The translations under genes and the position numbers were made by a program. From Pseudomonas costantinii (GTDB lineage Bacteria; Pseudomonadota; Gammaproteobacteria; Pseudomonadales; Pseudomonadaceae): a stretch of DNA of 64,000 nt. The notes beneath the pieces are model-generated. The model saw nothing but the letters and a program-made list of their open reading frames with translations, ran no database searches and was not told the origin of the DNA. Below, in pieces: positions 48,395 to 56,254 of the stretch (its first letter is position 1; each line of letters starts with the position of its first letter). The DNA is taken from the NCBI RefSeq assembly GCF_001870435.1, contig NZ_MDDR01000028.1, positions 1 to 64,000 on the forward strand, written 5' to 3'.

Positions 48395-48715
48395 ATGAAC
48401 GATCAATGGATCGATGTCTGCGCCGTGGGCGAAATAGAGGAAGAAGACGTGATGCGCTTCGACCATGGGCCGCACACCTACGCGGTGTTCCGCTCCGCCG
48501 ACAATGAGTTTTTTGCCACTGCAGGCCTGTGCACTCACGAAAAAATCCACCTGGCCGACGGCCTGGTCATGGACCACGTGATCGAGTGCCCCAAGCACAA
48601 CGGGCGCTTTGATTACCGCTCTGGCAAGGCCCTCGGTGCGCCGGTGTGCGTCAACCTCAAGACCTACCCGGTACGGGTCGAAGCGGGGCGGGTGTTGCTC
48701 GCCGTCACGGCTTGA
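48395..48715 (+). CDS. mocE: Rieske-type [2Fe-2S] ferredoxin (MocE-like)
   Basis: Small soluble protein of 106 residues that is a single Rieske domain. Cluster ligands are in CTHEKIHL (near residue 46) and CPKHNGRFD (near residue 65), the C-x-H...C-x2-H pattern. It should pass electrons from the following reductase to the membrane oxygenase upstream. It starts 29 bases after the oxygenase stop; its own stop overlaps the reductase start by one base. Confidence 0.92.
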   Translation: MNDQWIDVCAVGEIEEEDVMRFDHGPHTYAVFRSADNEFFATAGLCTHEKIHLADGLVMDHVIECPKHNGRFDYRSGKALGAPVCVNLKTYPVRVEAGRVLLAVTA

Positions 48716-49917
48716 TGATGAACGCACCTCTGATAATCGTCGGGGCCGGCCATGCCGGTGGCCGTGCGGCGCTGACCTTGCGTGACGAAGGCTACGCCGG
48801 GCGCCTGATCCTGATCGGCGATGAAGCGCATTTGCCCTACGAGCGGCCGCCGCTGTCCAAAGGCCTGTTGCAGGGCACGATGGACCTGGCGGGTTGCAGC
48901 CTGTGCGACAGCGCCCGGCTTGCCGAATTGGGTGTTGAACACATCGCAGGTAACCCCGTCAGCCGGTTGGAGCCGCAGCAACACCGCCTGCAACTGGCCG
49001 ATGGGCAGTGGCTGCCCTACGCCGGTTTGCTGTTGGCGACCGGGGGCAGGGCACGGCGTTTACCTCAGGAGCAGGCGAATGTGCTTTATCTTCGCACCCA
49101 CGACGAAGCGTTGGCCCTGCGCGCGGCCTTACGCCCCGGCACACGGCTGGTGATTGTCGGCGGTGGGTTTATCGGTCTGGAAGTGGCGGCGACCGCCCGC
49201 AGCCTGGGGTGCGAGGTCACGCTGCTCGAAGCCGGGCCACGACTGGCGGGGAGAGTGCTGCCGCCCGTTATTTGCGAGGCGTTGTTGAATTTGCATCGAG
49301 AACAGGGTGTGGATGTACGCTTGAACGTGGCACTGGAGTCCATCCATGCCGACGCCGTGCAACTGATGGACGGGCAGGTTCTGGCGTGCGACCTGGTGGT
49401 GGTCGGCATCGGCATGCAACCCAATATCGAACTGGCCGCCGCGGCGGGGCTGGAAGTGGGGCAGGGCATTCGCGTCGACGCGCAGTTGCGAACCAGCGCG
49501 CCAAATATCTACGCGGCAGGCGACGTTTGCGAATTTCGCCTGGATGGCCTGTACCAACGCCAGGAAACCTGGCGCAACGCCGAGGCCCAGGGGCGGCATG
49601 CAGCCCTGAATCTGTTGGGACGTGAATTGCCGTTCGAGGCGATCCCCGGTTTCTGGTCCGACCAGTACGACTGGGGCTTGCAGACGGTTGGGGGGATCAC
49701 CCCTCTGATGGTCAGCCGCCCACTGTCGAACGGTGGCTTGCTGCTGTTCTACCTTGATGCCGATCACCGTTTGCAAGGCGCCTGCGGCTGGGCACCCGGC
49801 AACAGCGTGGCCAAGGACATCAAGCTGTGTGAACGCCTGATCACCGCTTCTATCCCGTTGAACGAGGCCAACTTGGCGGACCCTGACCTGTCCCTTAAAC
49901 ACTTGCTGCGAGGCTGA
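48715..49917 (+). CDS. mocF: FAD-dependent ferredoxin reductase (MocF-like)
   Basis: NAD(P)H:ferredoxin reductase of 400 residues in the oxygenase-coupled pyridine nucleotide-disulfide family. FAD motif IIVGAGHAGGRAA at the N-terminus, NAD-binding GGGFIGLEVAATAR near residue 150, and the second FAD motif IYAAGDVCEF near 265. The start is the first of two adjacent ATGs, fused to the ferredoxin stop as TGATG, so the two partners are translated together. Electrons flow from NADH to FAD to the Rieske protein to the oxygenase. Confidence 0.93.
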   Translation: MMNAPLIIVGAGHAGGRAALTLRDEGYAGRLILIGDEAHLPYERPPLSKGLLQGTMDLAGCSLCDSARLAELGVEHIAGNPVSRLEPQQHRLQLADGQWLPYAGLLLATGGRARRLPQEQANVLYLRTHDEALALRAALRPGTRLVIVGGGFIGLEVAATARSLGCEVTLLEAGPRLAGRVLPPVICEALLNLHREQGVDVRLNVALESIHADAVQLMDGQVLACDLVVVGIGMQPNIELAAAAGLEVGQGIRVDAQLRTSAPNIYAAGDVCEFRLDGLYQRQETWRNAEAQGRHAALNLLGRELPFEAIPGFWSDQYDWGLQTVGGITPLMVSRPLSNGGLLLFYLDADHRLQGACGWAPGNSVAKDIKLCERLITASIPLNEANLADPDLSLKHLLRG

Positions 49918-49918
49918 T

Positions 49919-50737
49919 ATGCGCCAATTCCTGGTATTCCAATCCCTGTGGGCCATGCAAACCGAGCCGGGCTCCCTCGAAGCGCAGTTGGACCGGATCG
50001 CCGCCGCCGGGTTTGACGGCATCACCGACCATTACTGGAAGCCCGCCGATGTTGCGCGACTGCACGCCGCCGCCAAGGCCAGGGGGTTGCAGATCGAAGG
50101 TCAGCTGTTCCCGCAAAGCGTGGATGACCTGGCCGCCGCGCTGGATGTGATCAGCCGCTACGGGTGTCACCACCTGACCCTGCAAGCCGATGTGCGACCG
50201 CGCACTCAGTCTGAAGCAGCCAAGCTGGTCGAAGGTTGGCAGCGCTTGGCCGAGCAGGTCGACTTTCCGGTCCTGCTGGAAACCCACCGTTACCGTCTCA
50301 CCAACGACCTGCTGTTCACCCTCGACCTGCTGGCGCAAATGCCCGATTTGAAACTACTGGCGGATTTGTCCCACTACGTCGTCGGTCGCGAGTTGCCCGA
50401 ACCTGGCGCGGCCGAGGACGACGAGCAGATACGCACGATCCTGCGCCACAGCTGGGGTTTTCATGGTCGAGTGGCGAGCAGCGAACAGGTGCAGGTGTCC
50501 CTGGATTTCCCCCAGCATCAACCTTGGGTCGACCGCTTTACCGATTGGTGGCGCTACGGAATCGAAGACTGGTTGGCCCGCCCCGACACGCCGCAGAGCC
50601 TGTCCTTCACCTGCGAATTGGGCCCGCCACCCTATGCGATCACCGGCGCGGACGGCCGTGAAATCAGCGATCGCTGGGCCGAGGCGCTTAAAATGCAGGC
50701 GCTGATTCGCGGGGTGTGGCAGAGCTGTCAGAGATGA
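49919..50737 (+). CDS. Sugar phosphate isomerase/epimerase-like protein (TIM barrel)
   Basis: Protein of 272 residues with features of the xylose-isomerase-like TIM barrel superfamily: the N-terminal strand-helix with LDRIAAAGFDGITDHY, the strand VLLETHRYRLTND and the strand-6 segment LKLLADLSHYVVGREL, which likely carries metal ligands Asp and His. It starts one base after the reductase stop, so it belongs to the oxygenase operon. A second such enzyme, weakly similar, is in the dehydrogenase unit. Exact reaction unknown; isomerisation of a ring-opened or keto product is a fair guess. Confidence 0.75.
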   Translation: MRQFLVFQSLWAMQTEPGSLEAQLDRIAAAGFDGITDHYWKPADVARLHAAAKARGLQIEGQLFPQSVDDLAAALDVISRYGCHHLTLQADVRPRTQSEAAKLVEGWQRLAEQVDFPVLLETHRYRLTNDLLFTLDLLAQMPDLKLLADLSHYVVGRELPEPGAAEDDEQIRTILRHSWGFHGRVASSEQVQVSLDFPQHQPWVDRFTDWWRYGIEDWLARPDTPQSLSFTCELGPPPYAITGADGREISDRWAEALKMQALIRGVWQSCQR

Positions 50738-50788
50738 TCTGCTAATCTGCGCGGGTTCAATCTCGCCCTTAGCCTGTGGACTTTCATC

Positions 50789-51748
50789 ATGAAGACATGC
50801 CCTGTTCAGTCGTCCCTTGAACCGCAGTCCGTTTGTAATCCGATCACCAGCAGCGCGATTTTCATGGTTGCGACCTTAGCCCCCGACAATCTCGACGCCG
50901 TTCGCGCCTGGTGCGCCGACATCGCCGGGCTGGTGCGTTCGGTGGGTAAGCGAGTGCCGGCGGGTAACCTCACCTGCGTTTGCGGGTTTGGTTCGGATGC
51001 ATGGGACCGCCTATTCGGCGCACCGCGTCCGGCAGCGCTGCACCCGTTTCGGGAGTTCGGCGTAGAAGGGCGCAAGGCTCCGTCGACCCCGGGTGACATC
51101 CTGCTGCATATCCGCGCCGACCAGATGGACCTGTGCTTTGAACTGGCGACCCAATTGATGGCCGCCTTGGGCGACAGCGTGAAGGTGGTGGATGAAGTCC
51201 AGGGTTTCCGCTACTTCGATATGCGCAGCATCATCGGTTTTGTCGACGGCACCGAGAACCCGGTGGGGCGCAAGGCGGTGGGCTTCACCATCGTCGGCGA
51301 TGAAGACCCTGAGTTCAGCGGCGGCAGCTACGTGCTGGTGCAGAAGTACTTGCACAACATGACTGCCTGGAACGGCCTGACCGTGGAAGCCCAGGAGAAG
51401 GTAATCGGGCGTACCAAACTGTCGGACATCGAATTGGACGACGAGACCAAGCCGAGCAACTCCCACAGCGCGCTGACCACCCTCACCCAGGACGGTGAAG
51501 AAGTGAAGATCTTGCGCGATAACATGCCCTTTGGCCGCCCAGGTGCCGGGGAATTCGGCACCTACTTCATCGGCTACGCGCGTTCACCGGAGCCGCTGGA
51601 GCAGATGCTGGAAAACATGTTCGTCGGCCGCCCCGTCGGTAACTACGACCGCTTGCTGGACTTCAGCACGGCGGTCACCGGCGGCCTGTTTTTCGTGCCT
51701 TCGGCCGACCTGCTCGAAGCCCTGGCCGACCGCGAAGCTACGGCTTAA
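50789..51748 (+). CDS. DyP-type peroxidase (YfeX-like)
   Basis: Haem peroxidase of 319 residues of the dye-decolorising family. The signature GFVDGTENP (catalytic Asp in the GxxDG motif) is near residue 150, the proximal haem ligand is probably the His in SNSHSALTT near 230, and the distal arginine is in RDNMPFG near 247. The N-terminus has no signal peptide, consistent with a cytoplasmic YfeX-type enzyme. It stands alone. Its TAA stop and the TAA stop of the convergent uppP share the palindrome TTAA (51745-51748). Confidence 0.92.
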   Translation: MKTCPVQSSLEPQSVCNPITSSAIFMVATLAPDNLDAVRAWCADIAGLVRSVGKRVPAGNLTCVCGFGSDAWDRLFGAPRPAALHPFREFGVEGRKAPSTPGDILLHIRADQMDLCFELATQLMAALGDSVKVVDEVQGFRYFDMRSIIGFVDGTENPVGRKAVGFTIVGDEDPEFSGGSYVLVQKYLHNMTAWNGLTVEAQEKVIGRTKLSDIELDDETKPSNSHSALTTLTQDGEEVKILRDNMPFGRPGAGEFGTYFIGYARSPEPLEQMLENMFVGRPVGNYDRLLDFSTAVTGGLFFVPSADLLEALADREATA

Positions 51749-52617
51749 CTCAACAGCCCGGTGCTGACCGCCACAATCAGAAAGACTCCGAGCAGCGCGC
51801 GGTAGATCACGAAAGGCCAGGTGGAGAACCGCTCCAGGAACTTCATCAGGCCCCAGATCGCAAAGAACGCCGAGACGCTGGCGACCACCAGACCGAAGAT
51901 CAAGTGCGGCCAGGCGTGGGCGGGCATGTCGGCGTGCAGCAGCGCTGACAGCTCTTTCAAACCGGCGAGGGCGATGGCGGGCAGGCCCAGCAGGAAGGAA
52001 AAACGCGCAGCTTCTTCACGCTTGAAGTTGAGGAACAGCGCAGCGGTCAGCGTGGAGCCCGAACGCGATACACCTGGAATCAACGCACCAATCTGCGCAA
52101 CGCCCACAATCAACGCATCGCGCAGGCGCATTTCACTCACTTCACGGGTGTGGCGCGCACGCAGCTCGGCGACTGCCAGCAACACCGCCATGACCACACA
52201 GGAAATGCCGATCACCATCAGGCCGCGCAACGGCGAGTTGCAGGTATTCAGGGTCGAGGACAAGGCCAGGCCTGCGATGCCAATCGGGATGGTCGCCAAC
52301 ACAATTGCCACCGCCAACTTGAACCAGCGGTCGTTGTAGTCACCTCGGCGCACCGCGCTGATGCTGCCGGTGGTCACCTGGCGTACATCGCGCCAGAAGT
52401 AACTGACCACCGCCGCCAGCGCCGCCAATTGCATGGCTGCTGAAAACGCCGAGCCAGGGTCTTGCCAGCCGAGCAGCGCCGGTACCACACGCATGTGGGC
52501 CGTGGAGGACACCGGCAGTAGCTCGGTGATGCCCTGGATCACGCCCAGGATGAATATCTGCAGGTAATCCAGGGAGGCAAAGCCCACATCCAAGCCGGCG
52601 GAACAGACGTTGGTCAA
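51745..52617 (-). CDS. uppP: Undecaprenyl-diphosphatase UppP/BacA
   Basis: Integral membrane phosphatase of 290 residues with about eight hydrophobic helices. The two family motifs are present: QGITELLPVSSTAH near residue 28 and the (P)GVSRSGST motif near residue 170. It recycles the undecaprenyl carrier of peptidoglycan and gives bacitracin tolerance. No ATG fits at the N-terminus; a TTG at 52617 with AAGGA 9 bases upstream is the best start, with GTG at 52587 as an alternative. Pseudomonads often carry more than one UppP. Confidence 0.9.
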   Translation of the reverse strand: MTNVCSAGLDVGFASLDYLQIFILGVIQGITELLPVSSTAHMRVVPALLGWQDPGSAFSAAMQLAALAAVVSYFWRDVRQVTTGSISAVRRGDYNDRWFKLAVAIVLATIPIGIAGLALSSTLNTCNSPLRGLMVIGISCVVMAVLLAVAELRARHTREVSEMRLRDALIVGVAQIGALIPGVSRSGSTLTAALFLNFKREEAARFSFLLGLPAIALAGLKELSALLHADMPAHAWPHLIFGLVVASVSAFFAIWGLMKFLERFSTWPFVIYRALLGVFLIVAVSTGLLS

Positions 52618-52796
52618 AATAGGTGTCCTTGAGAAAAAGGTGGAAGCTAACGAAGTTTATTCTAAATGTTTCAGGATTTTGGGCGGGACACGACAAATCC
52701 GCAACCGGTTCAGCAAATAGAAAGGTTATGCAATGTATTGGCCTGCGCCAGGGTTTTGTGAACAATGGCGCCCTGCGTTTTTTGACCGAGAGCCCC

Positions 52797-53303
52797 ATGC
52801 CTGAAACCACCGTCGAACTGATCCAGACTGGCCCTGAAGAGGCTGAGCTGATTCGCAACCTTTACCAGTATTACGCCTACGAGTCCTCGGACTGGGAGCA
52901 AGAAGATGTAGACGCGGATGGCCGTTTCTATATTCATGACGAACATTTGGCCCGCTACTGGCAAGACCCGCAATGGAGCGCCAACCTGCTGCTGGTCGAT
53001 GGCTTTATCGCCGGGTTCCTGTTGATCGAAGGCAGCGAGTTACCGGGTATGGACGCCCTGGAGTTGGCTGACCTGTTTATTCTCAAGCGTTATCGCCGCA
53101 AGGGTATAGGCCGTGCCATTGCTACCCAAGTGCTGTGCAGTGGTGAGGCCAATTGGTTGGTGCGTTTCTATGACCAGGATGAAGTGTCCCAGGCGTTCTG
53201 GCGTTCGGTGCTGGATAACCTGCCGCGCCCGGTGCAGACGATCGAGCTGGAGGATGATCCGCAGTTGGTGAGTTACTTGATTACGCGGGCGGCGTTGCAT
53301 TAA
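52797..53303 (+). CDS. GNAT family N-acetyltransferase
   Basis: Protein of 168 residues with the GNAT acetyl-CoA-binding motif A (LADLFILKRYRRKGIGRAIA, R-x2-G-x-G type) near residue 100 and a C-terminal motif B (LVRFYDQDEVSQAFW). Substrate unknown. ATG at 52797 is preferred because homology starts there; the frame is open upstream to 52623 and overlaps the uppP promoter region. Confidence 0.82.
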   Translation: MPETTVELIQTGPEEAELIRNLYQYYAYESSDWEQEDVDADGRFYIHDEHLARYWQDPQWSANLLLVDGFIAGFLLIEGSELPGMDALELADLFILKRYRRKGIGRAIATQVLCSGEANWLVRFYDQDEVSQAFWRSVLDNLPRPVQTIELEDDPQLVSYLITRAALH

Positions 53304-53360
53304 CAGCCTGCTCATTGCCTGAGGGGGCATAGGTATTTACACCTGGTTTTTATGGCTTGT

Positions 53361-53600
53361 GAGTACATATCCGTTGTTTGGGTAACGGCGGCTATTGGTT
53401 TCGCCCTTACGGCGACTCACTTTGGAAAAGCCCCAAAGTAAGCAAAGGGCTCTTGCCCCACCACTCGGCACCTCGCTGTGGCTCGGTGCCGAGTGGTGGG
53501 GCAAGAGCCCTTTGCTTACTTTTGGGGCTCTTTTCCAAAAGTGACCCGTTGTAAGAGCGGAACCAATAGCCGCCATGACCCAAACAACGGATATGTACTC
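53361..53600. repeat. 240-bp near-complete palindromic repeat
   Basis: The 407-base gap between the acetyltransferase and quinone oxidoreductase genes is mostly one long inverted repeat. Outer arms match over 23 bases (53361-53383 with 53578-53600); the inner core is a perfect 36-base stem (53437-53472 with 53485-53520) around a 12-base loop; arms between are imperfect. No open frame or transposase. Such large palindromes are dispersed repeats in P. fluorescens genomes. The remaining DNA, 53304-53360 and 53601-53710, shows nothing clear beyond a 6-bp inverted repeat TACGAA/TTCGTA at 53667-53684. Confidence 0.9.
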
Positions 53601-53710
53601 AGCAAACCAGCACACCCTCTAGAACCCAAAGCATAAGAAAGATGTGTAGAGACCGATGCTTACCGGTACGAAACCGGATTCGTATCGATTACCCGGTGTA
53701 CGCCAGCTAA

Positions 53711-54709
53711 TCACACCACCCGCAACACAATCTTGCCAATATGATCCCCGCCTTCCATCCGGGCATGAGCCTGATCAGCCTCGGTGTAGCCAAACACCTG
53801 GTCGATCATCGGCAGGCAACGCCCCGCCGACAGCACCGGCCACACATGTTCACGCAGTTGGTCGGCGATGGCCGCTTTCTCATCCCGGGTGCGCGCACGC
53901 AGCAGCGAGCCGGTGATGACCGCGCGTTTGGCCATGATGGTCAGCAGGTCAACCTCATTGGCCTTGGCGCCGCCGAGGAAGCCCAGCATCACCAGGCGCC
54001 CGTCCATGCCCAGGGCCTTGAGATTGTTGTTGAGGTACGAGCCACCCATGATGTCGAGAATCACATTCACACCCTGGCCGCCGGTTTTCTCGGCGATGAC
54101 CTCGGCGAAATCCTGCTCGCGGTAGTTGATCGCTTCAGCGCCCAAGGCGCGGATGGCGGCGCATTTGTCTTCGCTGCCGGCGGTGGCAAACGCTTCGATA
54201 CCGAACTCACGGCACAGCATCAAAGCGGTAGTGCCGATACCGCTGGTGCCGCCATGGATCAGCACGCGCTGGCCTTTGTGTGCGCCACCCATGCCGAACA
54301 GGTTGGCCCACACGGTGAAGAAAGTTTCCGGAATCGCCGCAGCTTGAATCCACTCCATTCCATCAGGGAGCGGCAGCGCCTGACTGGCGGGCACCACGCA
54401 ATATTGCGCGTAGCCGCCGCCGTTGGTCAGGGCGCAGACCCTGTCGCCCACGCGGTATTGCGTCACGCCATCGCCCAGCGCAATCACCTCACCGGCCACT
54501 TCCAGCCCTGGAATCAGGCTCATACCCGGCTTCATCGGGTACTTGCCTGCGCGTTGCAACGCGTCGGGGCGGTTAACCCCGGCGGCGTGCACCTGAATCA
54601 GGATCTCGCCGGTAGACGGGGAGGGCAGCGGTACCTGTCGTGGCTTCAACACCTCTGGGCCGCCAGGGGTGGTGATTTCAATCAGGGTCATTTCTTGAGG
54701 AAGAGGCAT
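53711..54709 (-). CDS. NAD(P)H quinone oxidoreductase (PIG3/Qor-like MDR)
   Basis: Oxidoreductase of 332 residues. GroES-like half (VHAAGVNRPDALQRAGKYP, GLEVAGEVIALGDGVTQYRVGDRV) and Rossmann half with HGGTSGIGTTALMLCREFG as the NADPH loop and VNVILDIMGGSYL. The N-terminal VNRPDALQR and lack of zinc cysteines place it with PIG3/Qor-type quinone reductases. AGGA lies 8 bases before ATG at 54709. Divergent from the LysR gene at 54871, its likely regulator. Confidence 0.9.
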   Translation of the reverse strand: MPLPQEMTLIEITTPGGPEVLKPRQVPLPSPSTGEILIQVHAAGVNRPDALQRAGKYPMKPGMSLIPGLEVAGEVIALGDGVTQYRVGDRVCALTNGGGYAQYCVVPASQALPLPDGMEWIQAAAIPETFFTVWANLFGMGGAHKGQRVLIHGGTSGIGTTALMLCREFGIEAFATAGSEDKCAAIRALGAEAINYREQDFAEVIAEKTGGQGVNVILDIMGGSYLNNNLKALGMDGRLVMLGFLGGAKANEVDLLTIMAKRAVITGSLLRARTRDEKAAIADQLREHVWPVLSAGRCLPMIDQVFGYTEADQAHARMEGGDHIGKIVLRVV

Positions 54710-54841
54710 TTGAACATTCCTGTAGCGATGAACGTATGGGGTGGGACCGTGGCCAGCAGTCGGCGGTGCTGAGTATTTCTCTATGGCGCCCAGCATACCG
54801 AGAACCGCTGATGCAATAATGCTGCGATTACACTGCATTGC

Positions 54842-54857
54842 GATGCAAATGTGCATC
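54842..54857. promoter_or_regulatory. Inverted repeat in LysR/quinone oxidoreductase intergenic region
   Basis: Perfect six-base arms GATGCA and TGCATC separated by AATG, 13 bases before the LysR start. It is a possible LysR-type site for the divergent pair; role is inference. Confidence 0.4.
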
Positions 54858-54870
54858 AAGAGGGGCGAAG

Positions 54871-55746
54871 ATGAATTGGGATGATGCACGGGTGTTCCTG
54901 GCGGTGTGTCGTGAGTCGACGCTACGTGGCGCTGCGCGTGTGCTGGGGGTGGACCAGGCCACCGTTGGTCGGCGTATCAACGCCCTGGAAAAATCCCTGA
55001 GTGCGACATTGTTTTTGCGCACCTCCGAGGGCTATGTGCTGACCGCTGTCGGTGAAGCCGCCTTGCTCTCGGTGGAAAAAATGGAGCGCTCAGCCTTGGA
55101 CCTGGAGCGCCAGATTCAAGGCTTGGATGATCGCCTGACCGGTACTGTACGGGTCAGCACCACCGACTCAATGGCCATCGACTTCCTGATCCCGGCCATT
55201 GCCTGCCTGCACGACAAACACCCAGATGTACGCGTGCAACTGGATGCCTCCACCCAGATTCTCAGCCTGGCCAAGCGCGAAGCCGATATTGCCGTGCGCA
55301 ACACTCGCCCAGACAACCCCGACCTGATCGCCCGCCGTATCGCCCGCTGGCCAGTGGGCCTGTTTGCATCCCAAACCTATATTGATCGTCATGGCGTGCC
55401 GCAGCCCGGCAGCCTGTTTGAAGGCCATGATCTGGTGGTCTATCAACCGCACCTGCAAAGCCAAAAGGACATGACCCTGGTCTGCGAACCCTTGGGGCGT
55501 GGGCGCATTGTTGCGGCGCTGAGTTCCAGCCTGTTGGTGCGCCGCTCCATTGCCGCCGGCCTGGGTATCGGCGAGATTCCACTGCATATCGGCGAGCGGG
55601 ATGGGTTGGTGCGCCTGTGGCCAGAGCGCACCCGGCCACTGCCCTACGACGTATGGCTGGTGACCCACGCCGACTTGCGCCACACCGCGAGGGTTCGGGT
55701 GGTGATCGATGAAATCGTCGCGGCGTTTGCCGGTACAGGGGATTAA
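54871..55746 (+). CDS. LysR family transcriptional regulator
   Basis: Regulator of 291 residues. Helix-turn-helix at residues 2-60 (NWDDARVFLAVCREST, GAARVLGVDQATVGRRINALE) and an effector domain from about 90 (GTVRVSTTDSMAIDFLIPAI). GAGGGG lies 6 bases before ATG at 54871. It resembles, in its N-terminus, the LysR protein at 30799-31662, which also sits divergently next to a quinone oxidoreductase. Confidence 0.92.
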   Translation: MNWDDARVFLAVCRESTLRGAARVLGVDQATVGRRINALEKSLSATLFLRTSEGYVLTAVGEAALLSVEKMERSALDLERQIQGLDDRLTGTVRVSTTDSMAIDFLIPAIACLHDKHPDVRVQLDASTQILSLAKREADIAVRNTRPDNPDLIARRIARWPVGLFASQTYIDRHGVPQPGSLFEGHDLVVYQPHLQSQKDMTLVCEPLGRGRIVAALSSSLLVRRSIAAGLGIGEIPLHIGERDGLVRLWPERTRPLPYDVWLVTHADLRHTARVRVVIDEIVAAFAGTGD

Positions 55747-55823
55747 GGTCAGCACAGGCTTGCAAGCCCGAGGACACCTCAACGGACACAATCGATGTCG
55801 CTCATTTTTTTAGGACGTCGTTT

Positions 55824-56210
55824 ATGAACGCATCAAAAAGTCAGGACCTCGGGCTGCTGTTTCTACGGGGCAGCGCAGGGCTGTTTTTGCTGTGGGTGCA
55901 CGGCTTACCCAAACTGCTGCATTACAGCGAACAGTTGGCGTTGATCGAAGACCCGTTCCACCTCGGTGCCCACATCACATTGTTGCTGGCGATTTTCGCC
56001 GAAGTGTTGTGTCCGCTGCTGATCATCGCCGGGGTGATGGTGCGCCTGGCGTGCTTGCCGATCCTGTGTGTATTGCTGGTGGCATTGCTGGTGGTGCATC
56101 CAGAGTGGAGCTTGTTTGAGGGGCAGTTCGGCTGGTTGTTGTTGATCATTTTCACCAGCCTGCTGATCAGTGGGCCGGGTCGTTTGGCCCTCAGCCAGCG
56201 TTTTTCCTGA
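55824..56210 (+). CDS. DoxX family membrane protein
   Basis: Four-helix membrane protein of 128 residues. Hydrophobic segments at about 10-28, 48-66, 70-92 and 98-118, with the DoxX motif LLFLRGSAGLFLLWVHGLPKLLHY at the start (read in parts). AGGA lies 10 bases before the ATG. Function of such DoxX proteins in Pseudomonas is not settled; links to sulfur oxidation or oxidative stress are reported for relatives. It follows the LysR gene by 77 bases. Confidence 0.85.
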   Translation: MNASKSQDLGLLFLRGSAGLFLLWVHGLPKLLHYSEQLALIEDPFHLGAHITLLLAIFAEVLCPLLIIAGVMVRLACLPILCVLLVALLVVHPEWSLFEGQFGWLLLIIFTSLLISGPGRLALSQRFS

Positions 56211-56212
56211 CA

Positions 56213-56240
56213 AAAAAAGGCCGGGCAAGCCCGGCCAAAT
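56213..56240 (-). terminator. Rho-independent terminator of the aryl esterase gene
   Basis: Eight-base GC stem (56219-56226 with 56229-56236) with a two-base loop; reading the - strand it is followed by seven T. On + it also lies just after the DoxX stop, with a weaker tail. Confidence 0.88.
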
Positions 56241-56254
56241 AAGGAGAGCGTGTT

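Noticed and set aside
53361..53600. Insertion sequence
   Set aside because: No transposase frame or target-site duplication is visible; it is only a palindrome. A non-autonomous element remains possible but unproven.
53667..53684. TACGAA/TTCGTA inverted repeat as a regulatory site
   Set aside because: Short and far from any start codon; nothing else supports a role.
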